In this document: positions 47,173 to 57,736 of the stretch, piece after piece
How the letters are laid out: every line of letters starts with the position of its first letter
Position numbering within the stretch: position 1 is the stretch's first letter
Assembly (NCBI GenBank): GCA_018296165.2
Contig: JACKQL020000038.1
Location: forward strand, 248,001-312,000
DNA from: Termitomyces sp. T153
Lineage: Eukaryota; Basidiomycota; Agaricomycetes; Agaricales; Lyophyllaceae
Reading direction: 5' to 3'
Length of the DNA stretch: 64,000 nt
Program-made: the position numbers and the translations under genes
Notes under the pieces: model-generated
What the model was told of the DNA's origin: nothing
The model's database searches: none
The model's input: the letters and a program-made list of their open reading frames with translations, nothing else

Positions 47173-48615
47173 ATGGTTCTCACTTCTTGTTCCAGGTCTG
47201 GTATTGTCCCCAGGGTGGTGTGCCCCATCCCTATGGGGTCAAGAGTCACGCAGGTGGACATGATACTAGAGTACTTTGCAGAGGCTGCGGGGCGAGCAAG
47301 AGGTCCCCCGACATTAGAGTGGTGTCAGGTAGTGGCCCCAGTGCATCATTGGCATGTCCCTTCCCTATCAAGCTAACCCACGTTTCTAGTGCGCGTCCTG
47401 TACCTGGCAGGGTGAACAGTGCAAGTTTGAGGAGCCTGTGCTGGGAGTGTGGCGGGACATGTCAGTGTGTCTCCCATGTCACCTGTGGCACGAGAAGTGC
47501 TCTGTTACTCTGAATTGGCATGCCACTTGCATTGCGGCAGAGCAGGGGTGAGATTGCGAGTGGGTTGCAGCGCAGTTGGAGGAGGGTTGGAGGGGTAGGG
47601 TCTCAGGGAGGGGTTCCAGGGTAGAGGGGGGAGTTGGCATGGGGTGGCCCCCAATGAAGGTTGGGCCCCCACGGGGTGGGCAGAGGGAGGGGGCTCCCGC
47701 AATGTGCAACAAGGGTAAATGGAGGGCGTCCCCCTCACCAGAGGTGGGGCCTAGCAAGCGGACATGGGGGGAGCCAGCGATGGTGGACCCTCCAGGTCCC
47801 ATGGTGTATTCCCCGACTTCTGAGGCCTTGGTTGAGCAGTCTGCGGGAGGGTCATGGTCGGTTGCCAAGGCTTTCCTGTGGCATTGGGCAGAGGAGTTGG
47901 AGAGGTTGTTGGCCACATGCAGGGAGGAAGTTTGTAGGGTGGGGGAGGAGAGGAACAGGCTTCGGAGGAAACTGGACAAGGCTTGGAAGGAACAGGACTT
48001 GGCGCGTAGGAATAAAGATATTGCTGTGGGGACTGCCACGGAGCAACTGTTGCAGCTTCAAGAGCTGCGAGTGCACGTGAGGCCATTGGAGGCACAGGCG
48101 GAGGCAGCAGGGCAACGATTGGAGGGGTTGGGGACGTGGGGGACTCAGCAGGGGTCCAGTGTGGAGGTGACCCAAGTGATGGTGGAGAGGGCACAGCAGT
48201 GGGAAGAGTGGCTTGCCAATGAGGTGGCCTTGGGGCAGTGGGGAGTGCTCCATAAGTGCTCCCTTCATCTCCCATTTACTACAAGCTGATATTTGATTCT
48301 GCAGACTGGGCCAGGGAGCATCACATCCTCCTCAATAGAGTGTCAGCAGCGCTGGGGTCTATCCATGATGGGTTGGCAAGGATGCCCAGGGATCTCCCAC
48401 CAGAGTTGGGGCAGGGGGTCATGCAGATGGGGCATCTGCTGGCGGGACATCAGTGGAGGGTGACGGCGGACCCTGGAGTGTGGTGGGAGGTGGCGATGGA
48501 CGTGGCGGAGCTGCTCCCAGGGCATTCCAAAGTTCTGGCAATGGTAGTAGCGCAGCTGGAGGTGGATCTGGTGGGGAGGATAGCGGAGGTGGATTTGGAG
48601 GGGGAGGGGGAATAG
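47173..48615 (+). pseudogene. Antisense gene in gypsy-C: Zn2Cys6-type cluster plus coiled coil
   Basis: Lies on the plus strand, opposite to gag-pol, between the pol end and the 3' LTR. An intron 47329-47389 (GT-AG, CTAAC branch, 61 nt) joins LEWCQ in frame to CASCTWQGEQC. Downstream comes VCLPCHLWHEKC, giving C-x2-C-x6-C-x15-C-x2-C-x6-C, the spacing of a fungal Zn2Cys6 binuclear cluster except for a long middle loop. One TGA (47549-47551) follows. Then a Gly/Pro-rich segment and a heptad-like Glu/Arg/Leu-rich region (47,880-48,250; AEELERLLATCREEV, EERNRLRRKLDKAWKEQDLA). A last exon 48305-48615 (GLARMPRDLPPELGQG) needs removal of 48252-48304, whose donor is now ATAAGT. The 5' start is uncertain. 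Function unknown; DNA binding and dimerisation are suggested by the two modules (inference). Confidence 0.65.
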
Positions 48616-48779
48616 GGGCTTTCTGGATTCCAGTGTCTTGTTGCCCCACGCTCCCCTATTTCTATATTTTGTAATTGTAGCCTTGTTGATATTGGACTCC
48701 CTGCACTTCTGCTGAGCGTGAGAAGTTTTCAGAATGAGTAAGGGGCAAAGTAAGTGAAAACATGTAAGGGGGGTACTTG

Positions 48780-50380
48780 TGGGAGTTGAATCCCTGATAA
48801 ATCCAGAGGCGGGGGTTATGCCCACTGATGCCATCTGCGCTTGCTAGTCCTGGGGGTCCTGGGGCTTGGTGGGGTGTTGTCAATGGAAGTCCCAGAGTTT
48901 GTTGGGGGCTCTGTCAAGGTTTTTTTGGGGCTCCCACATGTTGTCCTCAGGTCCGTAGCCCTTCCAGCAGACTAAGTACTGGGGTTGTCTGCAGACCAAG
49001 TGGGAGTCAAGGATCTGGTCAACCTTGTAGTGGTACTTGTCCTCAACCTTGATGGGGGGTGGTCAGCTGGAGCGCTGGCCAGAGAAGGGGTCTGGGGCAT
49101 GTTTTTTGAGGAGTCAAACATGGAACACAGGGTGGAGGCCTTTCAAGCCTGGAGGTAGGTCAAGTTTATAGGCGTGCGTGGAAACCTTCTGGAGGACTTT
49201 GAAGGAACTGAGGTGTTTGTGGTCTAATTTGATGGAGGGCCTCCAGGTCTTGAGGTTGCATTGATCGAGCCAAACCAAGCTGCTGGGGGGCCAGTTGGGG
49301 GTGGGGTCATGTCAGGTGTCGGCATGTTTGGAGTAGGCTTGATGGTGGTGTTGATTTCGTCCCAGAGGAATTGGTGAAGGGATTGGAGGTCCTCAGCAAC
49401 TTTGTAGGCAGCGTGGGATGGGATGTCCTTTAGGGACAGGGTGAGTTGAGAGTTGTAGCCTTTGTTGGCATAGAAGGGGGAGACTTCAGTGGTGGAGTGG
49501 GGTGTGTTGTTGTAGGTGAATTTGGCAAGGGGGAGTTCTGCACACCAGTCGTTCTGTAAATAGTTAATGTAAAGGCAGAGGTACTGCTCCAGCATCTGGT
49601 TCACTCGTTCTGTTTGTCTGTCAGTCTCTGGGTGATAGGCAGTGGAGAGGCTGGTTTTGATCTTGAGTGCCCTGCATAGCAATTGCCAAAAGTGGGATAT
49701 GAACAGGGGTCCACAGTTGGAGACGATGTCGTCTGGGAGTCCATGCTTGGAGAATATGTATTCAAGGAATAGTTTGGCAAACTCCAGAGCATTGTCAGTA
49801 GTGTGGCAGGGGATGAAGAGGGCTTGCTTGGTAAGGCGGCAAATGACAACAAGGATCCTGTTGAAACCTTTGGAGTCAGGGAGTTTGACAATATGATCCA
49901 TTGATAGGGAGGACTAGGGGTGGCGACTGATGGGGAGGGGTTTCAATAGTCTGTGGAGGTGGTGGCGGGGCACCTTGGCCCGGAGGCAAGGTTTGCAGGC
50001 CCTTATATATTGCATGATGTCCTTCTTCATTCCTGGCCAAAAGTAAGTCTGGGAGATGAGTTGAAGGGTCTTACAAATTCCTGGGTGCCCCTGGAACTTA
50101 TGGTCATGGTGCTGCCGGAGTATGTCGAGGCAGATGGACTTGTGGTCTGGAGCGTAAATTTGTCCACTCCAGAGCAGGAGGCGGTGGTCTGGAGACAGCA
50201 AAAAGGGGTTTCTAGCGCTCAACTTGTCAGGGTTGTTGCGGGGGTCGTGCTGGGTGAAGAAGGAGTTCAGGGGTGAATTTCTGATTTGCTGGAGGATTCC
50301 TTCTTCATTTAAAATCAGTATGGCATGTAGATGTTTGGGGGGGATTACCACTCAATGGTTGAATGCATTCCATTTGGCTT
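48780..50380 (-). pseudogene. Gypsy-C integrase and chromodomain
   Basis: Minus strand: HHCC zinc region in 49914-50351 (HDHKFQGHPG, CKPCLRAK), DDE core in 49224-49901 (MDHIVKLPDSKGF; YHPETDRQTERVNQ), chromodomain near 48,900-49,060 ([26 protein letters not shown]). The second catalytic position reads VSNCGP where the family has SD(R)GP: Asp has become Asn. A TGA lies just before the chromodomain. Confidence 0.88.
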
Positions 50381-50429
50381 TGAATGACTTCTTCAGGTAC
50401 ACATCAGATCTTCAAGTGAGGGCATTGGG

Positions 50430-51970
50430 CTTTGCACTGAGTCACCCGGGGCGGTAGTGGATGGTGAAGTCATACTCTGAGAGGATTTTAGACCATTGGG
50501 CTTGGCAGCGGCTGAGCTGTTTTGTGGTCATGAAGTATTGCAGGTTGTTGTGGTTGGAGTATACTTGGATGTGGTGTGGGGACCCCTCGAGGTAGGCCCA
50601 CCACTGATGGAAGGCTTTGACAATTGTGAGGAGTTCTTTGTTGTAGATGTCATAGTTGAGTTCCACTGGGATCATCAATCAGGTGTAGAAGGTGACGGAA
50701 CGGAGATCTTTGCCCCCCAAGTCTGACTGGGAGAGTATTCTGGCGATAGCATAGTCGGAGGTGTTGCATTCAAGCATGATCAGCAGGGAGGGGTCGAAAT
50801 GGCAGAGGACTGGAGTGGAGGTGAAGGCCCTCTTCAGGAGGAGAAATATGCTCTAGCACTTGCTGTCCCAATCCCAAGGGGTGTCCTTCCACATGAGTCA
50901 GTTGAGGGGTTTGGTGATCCTGGAGTAGTTGTTGATGAAACAGCAATAAAAGTTAGCAAACCCCAGGAATGACTGTACCTCCTTGACGTTCTGTGGCAGG
51001 GGCCAATTGAGTACTGCATTGACCTTGGCGGGGTCCATGCGCATGCTGTCAGGGGTGACAATGACTCTGAGATATTCAACCTCCGTTGTGTGGAAGGAGC
51101 ATTTCTTGGGTTTGGCATGAAGGTGGTACTCTCAGAGTCATTCTAAAACGCGGTGGACATGCTCTGGATGCTCTGTTGGTGAATTTGAGTAGATCAGGAT
51201 GTTGTCCAGGTATACAATAACAAAAACATCATTCATGTTGTGGAAGATATCATTCATGAAGTACTGAAAAGTGGTGGGGGAGTTAGTCATTCCAAAGGGC
51301 ATTACGAGGTACTCAAAGAGGCTATAGCAGGTGCAAAAGGTGGTCTTCCATTTATGTCCCAGAGCAATCTGGACGTTGTTGTAGCCAGAGTGGAGGTCTA
51401 TCTTCATGTAAATCTTGGCACTGTGGAGACAATCAATGAGGTCTCCAATCAAGGGGAGGGGATACCGATTCTTTTTGGTGACTTTGTTGAGTCCCCAATA
51501 ATCCACACAGAGTCGGAGTGACCTGTCCTTCTTCTTGGTGAACAGAACCAGAGCGCCAGTGGCGGAGATTGATGGGCGTATGAAGCTCTTGCTGAGCATG
51601 TCGTTGAGGTATTCCTTCAAGGCTCAGAGCTCAATCTCAGACATGTTGTAGATCTTGCCAAATGGGAGTGAGGTGCCTTCTTCGAGGTTGATCTTGTGGT
51701 TGTAGGAGCGATGCAGGGGAAGTTCTTTGGCACTCCCTTCAGAGAACACATCAGCAAACTCATGATACTCTAGAGGAACTACTTTGGATAGGATCTGTTC
51801 CTCTGTCTTGCTCTCTGGTATGGTGGTCTCTGTGTAGAGGTGCTCCTTGGGTAGGGCTGGCGTGATTTGTAACTGGAAGGCAGGGGTGCTGTCTTGTAGA
51901 AGGTGTGCAAAGGGGATGGTGCCAATGATTTTAATGTCAAGGTTTCTGGAGTTGACAGAGTTGGACATCA
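50430..51970 (-). pseudogene. Gypsy-C reverse transcriptase and RNase H
   Basis: Minus strand: pre-RT linker 51624-51968 (YHEFADVFSEGSAKELPLHR), RT 51138-51620 ([48 protein letters not shown]), RNase H near 50,442-50,830 (NYDIYNKELLTIVKAFHQW; YFMTTKQLSRCQAQW). The active-site box is YLDN instead of YLDD. Stops separate the pieces. Confidence 0.88.
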
Positions 51971-52069
51971 GAGTGGTAGTGGATGAGTCCGGAGTGGTGG
52001 CAGAGTTGGTCGGGGACTTTGAGCATTGCTGGTTGGGGTACCACGGGCCTTTGTATTGATTCCGGGGTA

Positions 52070-53223
52070 TGTTGGGAGGCAGCTGTCATAATGTGATTGA
52101 GGGTGACCAAGGTGGAGTGGTGTCTCCTTCTTTGTTGGGGTTGTCATTGGAGGTTGAGGGACTCTGGGTCGCTCTGGAGGTACTGGTGCTGGGGTGGGAG
52201 ACGTTGGAGTCCAAGATAGACTGGAGGCAGAGGGGGATGGCGGCCACTAAACTCACTTTGGGGCCAGGAAATTGCATGGTGAGGTTCTTTCAGTCAATGT
52301 TGGGGTTGATGTCTTGCAGCCACGGGAGTCTGAGCACGATTGGAGTCGGTGGAGGTAATTGGGTGATGAGGAGCTGGGCCTGAAACTGCAGGTTGTTGTC
52401 AAGGGTGAGGGTGTTGTTGTGGTATTGAGTGATCCTTGTTGTGGCAGGGCTTCCATCAAAGAGTTGGAGCTTGAGGAGTTTGTCAAGGTTGTTGTGCTAG
52501 AGGCCAAGCTGATTACTGACAAAGGTGCCAGAGGCGCCGCTGTCAACAAGGGCGGGGAATACCTTGGAAGAGTCATCAAGTCAGACATTGATGATGAACA
52601 ACCATGTGGATCTAGAGCGGAGCTGCGAGGGAGTTCAGGGGTGGTTGATTGTGGTCTCGGAGTTCTTGGAGGAGGGTGAGACATTGAAAGGTACCAGCCT
52701 GGAGTCAGTGGGGTTGTCCCGGTCAAGGTGGAGGGTGAGGCTGGGCCAGTCGATGCAGGGGTTGGTGGAATGGAGCCATGAGAATCCTAAGATGATGGGG
52801 GCAGAGGGGTGTAATTTTGTGATAAGTAGTCGGAGTTCTTGCTGTCATCCATTGGCAAAGGTCATGGTCATTTCCAGGCAGTGTGTGATGTCTCCCATGG
52901 GGGTAGGGTCTCCATCAAAAAGTTTGAGGGGGATTGAGGTGGGGAGGCGTCGGAGGGGGTGGGGAGCGAGCGCCACCAGGGATTCATTGATGAAGTTGTT
53001 GGTGGTGCCACTGTTGACTAGTGTGGGGATGGGGTTGTTGGTGAAGAGAAGAGTGGTGCAGTGGAGGAGGTTGGTGGATGAGTGGGAGGGGAGGTGTACT
53101 GGGGGGCTGTCTGGGGTGAGTATCATTGCGTGCAGGAGTGTGGCCAGGGCAGAGAAGACATCGTGGTCTGGTCTGCAGTCTAGTGCATCTTCAAGACCTA
53201 AACCACTAACTCGTTTTCTGTAA
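52070..53223 (-). pseudogene. Gypsy-C tandem retropepsin-like domains
   Basis: Two aspartic-protease-like units follow each other on the minus strand. The first (about 53,040 to 52,740) has LVNSGTTNNFINES and ends PIILGFSWLHSTNPCIDW. The second (about 52,565 to 52,260) has VFPALVDSGASGTF and ends PIVLRLPWLQDINPNIDW. Each has the start box and the hydrophobic end box of a retropepsin. In the first the catalytic DSGA is NSGT, explained by two CG-to-CA changes; in the second DSGA is intact. Confidence 0.75.
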
Positions 53224-53229
53224 ACTGGT

Positions 53230-54200
53230 AGTTACAGTCTTCTCTGTCGATTGTCCACACGGCACATCCCATCACCTGTTGTTTAGGACAACTGCGAATA
53301 AAGTGTCCCTGCTCACCATATAGGATGCACGTGCCCTCCTTCCATTGTTTCTTCTGCATTTCCTCTGGCATGTAAATCCACAGGCTATCCCAAATCCTGT
53401 TTGCGCATAAGGCTTCTTGATCATTGGTGGGGTCTGGAATGCTGTTGTGGTCGTCAGGGTTGGTGTCCAGGGGTTCTGGAGTTTCATGGAGGTTGGTGGC
53501 ATTGAGCTGGGCCGGCAGACATTGTCCCGGGGGTCAATTGGTGCTGGTAATTCCTTGGCCTGAGGGAAAACAGGGTGCAGGGTTGGTGGGATTAGCAGGG
53601 ATTGAGCATCAAACGCTGTTGGTTGCTCTGGCCTGCCAGTTGGTGTTACTGGAGGCATTCCAGGGGGTCCGGGGTGCCATGTTTTTGCTGCGATCTTCCC
53701 AGTAATGCTGGTCGACCTGGGTAATGAGCGCTTTGTACCCGTCATAGGTGGTTTGCTTGGGTGCGAGGCAAAGGACATCCTTGATCCATTGAGGCAGGGT
53801 GCAATGGAGGGCAAATCGGAGAGCTTTGTAGTTCCAGCTGGTCTCATAGGCTTCCCATTCAAACCATACAATAAACGTTGTGAAGCGTTTGTTGTTGCAC
53901 ATTCAGAGGTTGAAGAGATTTTCCTCCACCTCCACTATGGTGTCAAAGACGCCAAACTTACTTGAGAATTCCTGGGTGAAAGCAAGCCAATTGGAGAGCA
54001 CGGGGTTGTTGGGGTTAAACCAGAGTAGTGCAGTGTAATGATCAAAAGTGATACCCTGTAAATATGATGCAGCGAAGACCACTTGTGAGCTCTCAAGTTG
54101 GAAGGTAATTGGCTTAGCTTGGAACATAGTCAGACACTGGGTTAGAAAGATTTGCCACTTCTGGGGGTTGTGGCTGGTGAAGGGTTCAGGTTTCTGAATG
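53230..54200 (-). pseudogene. Gypsy-C gag capsid and zinc knuckle
   Basis: Minus strand: capsid-type SYLQGITFDHYTALLWFNP and FTQEFSSKFGVFDTI, VRFERE-like VWFEWEAYETSWNY, LRFALHCTLPQWIKDVL, then a knuckle remnant CILYGEQGHFIRSC near 53,310 in which the second Cys is Tyr. Established knowledge: this is the usual retrotransposon gag domain of basidiomycete gypsy elements. Confidence 0.85.
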
Positions 54201-54219
54201 TCAAGCTTATCCTCCAGGC

Positions 54220-55699
54220 CAGTGCATCATGGGTATCGTCCTGTGGATTTTGAGCTCAGGGTGGGGGTCTGGCATTGTAGTAGTAATAGTAGTTGTTCCC
54301 ATTTCCGCACTGGGGGGGGAAGTTGTCCATCGCCGGGCCCCATCCCCCAGGGGGTCCGCCATTGGATGGCCCTCTGCTGGGGGTTAACCTGCATTGCCCA
54401 GGGTGGGCCCCAGGGCCCATTAAGGGGGTCCTCTGGGGGTGGGGAGTCCAAAATAATTGGCGTTGGTGGGAGGGTTAGGCATCGGAGTGGGCGGGGGACG
54501 AGGATGGTTGGTAGAAAAGGGTAGTCGGGGCACCCCAGGACCCATGGGCTGTTGCGGGGGGACTGGGGCATTGGGATGGGGCAGAGGGGCATTGACATGA
54601 GGGGCGCGGAGGTTGAAGTGGGGGGGTCGGTCTTGTAGAGGTCCATTGCATGGGGCATGCTTGTCGGCAGAGTTACCAGGCTCATCAATGTAGGAGAGAG
54701 TCCAGTTGTTGTCGTCAACATGTGGGGGCGGCCGTTGGGAGTGGGGTTCAGAGACAGCGGGCTGGTCCCAGGTTCAGAAGGCACTGGGGACAGAGTTGGC
54801 CCAGGGGTGAGCAGAGAGGGCCAAGGTATGGGTGGCTGGTTGGTCAAACAATCCCCCCACGGGGTTAAGGTTCCTCAAGATGCTGAAGGCCGCATTGAGT
54901 TCTTCCTGCTGATGGGAAATGAAAGGTGGGGCTTTGTTTTGTGTTCCAATGGGCTCCTTGCATTGCACATGGAAGGAGCGGGCAGGGTCTAGAGGGTCTT
55001 CAAAGGGGCAGGGGTTCAGGCTGGTGTGGATTTCTTTGACCAATGCATGGAGCTTGTTCCGTAAGTTATCGTCAATGCCCAGGGTGTCTTGTATAGTCTC
55101 TGGGAGGTTCCCTTGCAGATAGCGCTTGTGGAAGTCAAGGAGTCGATCCGCCCAGACTTCCAGAGTTGCAGAGGTGTCAGAGTAACCTAGGTTGGTGAGG
55201 AGGGTGTGGGTGCATCTTGCAAACTCCATAGGAGAGAGGCAGAGGAAGCAGAGGACTTCATTGCATTGTTGGGCATAGGCTTCAACCCTTTGCTGCCTGG
55301 GAGAAGGAGGAGCTTGAGTAGGGAAAGGCATATGAGGGGGTGAATGATTATCTGTAGGCCCTAGAGGGGTTGGGGCTGCAGCGGGGACTGGGTATGCATA
55401 ATAGTGGGCAGGGAGAAGGTAGGTGGGGTTAGGGGGTGCTGTGGAGTATCCTCTGGGGTACATATAGGGATTGTTGCTATTGGCAGAGAGTGTGGGAGGG
55501 CGGTGCCAGCCCAGAGGTATTCCTTGGCTGATGGAGGGGGCGTAGAATGCCTGGTTGGGGTCAGGAGTCCAGTGACAAGGGACATACTGATCTGTGGAGG
55601 GGCCTGGGTAGAACAGGGCATAGGGATTTTCTGGTACTGGTCGACCATAGATGTCGGTTAGGTAGCTGGCAGGGTTGTATATGGGGTTATATGCAGACA
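54220..55699 (-). pseudogene. Gypsy-C gag N-terminal extension
   Basis: Starts at MSAYNPIYNPASYL right inside the 5' LTR. About 140 residues rich in Tyr, Pro and Asn, then an alpha-helical segment (VEAYAQQCNEVLCFLCLSPM; LEVWADRLLDFHKRYLQGNL; NKLHALVKEIHTSLNPCPFE). A Pro-rich linker broken by frameshifts leads to the capsid. I do not recognise the helical segment. Confidence 0.65.
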
Positions 55700-55732
55700 T
55701 TGAGAACAGGGTAAGGGGGAGTCTTGATATTA

Positions 55733-56681
55733 TGTCAGGTTCCACTGATGACAGGGGCTCAGCTACACTGGCGAGTCCTTACTAGGCGGACATGATGTCC
55801 TGCACTTATAACCAAGCGTCTGGGATTGGCGTGGAGGGACTTGCGAGGGGGAGCTAGGGGGCGGTTTGAGCAAGTCTGGAGTGGTTTGGGGGCATCTAAG
55901 ACCAAGTATATTAGTCGTCAAACCTGGACGGGCACTGGAACAAGTTTGTGGGTGCGCAAATAGAATGTGGGGTAATCAGAGGCTTTGCGGCTGATGGGGG
56001 CAGAGCTGGAGTTTGACAGGAGATCACCAAGACAAGAGGGGTTCCTGGACCAAATGGAGAGTGAGGTCCAGGGTTGTCATAAGAATGTTCAGGTTGTAGC
56101 ATGTGTGCAGAGTTCGTACTGATGTTGGAGATGAAAGGAACTTAGGAAGACAAAGGAAATATACACAGTTGAGACGAGATGGAGACAAGGCGAGACGAGA
56201 CAGAGAAAAGAGATAGATTTGAAACTAAAACTAGAGACAGTGATGAGACAAAAGACAAGAGATAGGAAACTGGTAAATGCAATATCAAGACTAAAGTACT
56301 AGGGGTTATTCTATGGCTTATATACCTACTACTGGGCAGCTCTGGAGGGCAGAGGATATGGTGGTGGGCTTGACAGAACTGCGTGGAGTCGACAGTTGTC
56401 AGGTGCAATCTTGGAGCAGGCCATGGTGACATTCTGATGGGATCAGTTAGAAGGCAGATTGTTCCAGGGTCGGGGGAAGCCTTGGGAGTCCAGGGGAATT
56501 CAGGAGATGTATCAACTGCTGCGGAGAAGGCGTCAGAGTTGATTAAGGAGCCATCAGGGTTTGCTAAGGAAGTGTCAGAGTTGCCTGAAGTGGGCGCAGA
56601 GGGTGGGCAAGGGTTGGGGAGTTTGGTGGAGCATTGGGGGGGCTGGGGATGGTGTTGGGGTCTAGGGAGTGGGTCGTGACA
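55733..56681 (-). repeat. Gypsy-C 5' LTR
   Basis: 949 bp, same length as the 3' LTR. Target duplication GTGAT follows at 56682-56686. Confidence 0.92.
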
Positions 56682-56942
56682 GTGATCATTGCTAAGGAAG
56701 GTCATGACCTTATTGTTCTAGATCCAAAGGCTAGATTCTATGTGATGAGGCTTCTGATCCAGAAGTCTTATAGTTGCTAGGATCTTGTGCAACAGCTATG
56801 TTGTTCCAGACCTTGGGGCCAGATCCCACATGATAAAGTCATGTGACTTATATGTACTTGTGCTGTGTTCATATCAGGTGCTGCCCAGATAAGATAGTCT
56901 GCAATATCAGTAACAGTGCCCAGTGACAGTTGGGTCTTATCA

Positions 56943-57330
56943 CCACCACAATGAAAAGCTTGTCCCAGTCAGATATAATCTGTGTCATGAGCCCATTCTT
57001 GCAATACCACTCATTGAACAGTACTAAAGTCATCTGTGCTGCTAAATCTTTTGAGTGAATACTTCTCAGATATACTTGCATATCCATCAAGTCAGTCATT
57101 GTCATAATTGTGTCTTTACCATTCTCTTCCAGCAGGGGCCCAATAAAGTTGATTCCCACACTAACATGGTGGGAGCCATGTGTGGCCAATTGGACTGCAC
57201 TGCTGTTGTGCATCCCCAAAAAAGATGGCTCCTTGCAGACAGCACTAGATGCACCCATCCAGATCAAGTTGTAGGTTGGTATGGTTGTCAATGGTGGAAC
57301 TATATAGGTATCAAAACCAAGCACCTAAAT
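56943..57330 (-). pseudogene. Gypsy-D integrase, upstream half
   Basis: Minus strand: VGINFIGPLLEENGKDTIMT, LVLFNEWYCKNGLMTQIISD, WDKLFIVV, i.e. the first two catalytic regions of the DDE core (D in NFIG; SDWDKLF). Continues at 44,863. The stretch 57,331-57,736 shows only broken frames, probably upstream gypsy-D pol. Confidence 0.75.
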
Positions 57331-57736
57331 GATGAGACTGCCAAGGGCTATCTCCTCATCCATCAAAACACAACTCACAATGAAGAATTGTCAAGCCAAA
57401 GCAGTGTCCACCAGAAAGTCCTATTGACTCTAGACAAGTTCTGATCAGCAGCTGGATCAAAATTCCAGCTGATGGCAAATGACCTAATCTGCCAATTTTC
57501 AAGTCCATCTGCCATACCTAGCTCTGCTCACCTCTCTGGTGCTGATTCTATTGTGCTGTCACACTTAGAAGAACAATTCCCTGAGTGGTGATAGCCCAAG
57601 ATCATCCTGAACTGTGCCTGACACTCAATCACCCACATGGCCTCCATGAATGCTTGACAAGGCCATCAATCCTTCCAATCAATGAGACCCTTGCACACAC
57701 TGCTCGTTCTCAACAATTGTTTCTCTATCTGCACAT

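Larger units (their letters stand above)
45757..56686 (-). mobile_element. Gypsy-C: full-length Ty3/gypsy chromovirus, youngest insertion
   Basis: 10,920 bp between two 949-bp LTRs (45762-46710 and 55733-56681; TGTC...TGACA), flanked by GTGAT at 45757-45761 and 56682-56686. gag-pol is on the minus strand; a separate spliced gene is on the plus strand between pol and the 3' LTR. CpG is frequent, unlike in the elements around it. It sits in an LTR-A that sits in gypsy-D, so it is the youngest of the three. Coding regions still carry several stops. Confidence 0.95.
44864..56942 (-). repeat. LTR-A copy (44864-45761 + 56687-56942) split by gypsy-C
   Basis: Left end TGATGTGC at 44864, right end GGGTCTTATCA at 56942; about 1,154 bp without the insertion. 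CCAC stands on both sides (44860-44863 and 56943-56946), and the flanking gypsy-D integrase frame is continuous across it, so this is one LTR inserted in gypsy-D. Confidence 0.82.

Noticed and set aside
47751..48268. Pro-rich minus ORFs (138-174 codons) opposite the coiled-coil frame
   Set aside because: They are the antisense shadow of a GC-rich coding frame; the plus frame has the intron signals and the cysteine cluster.
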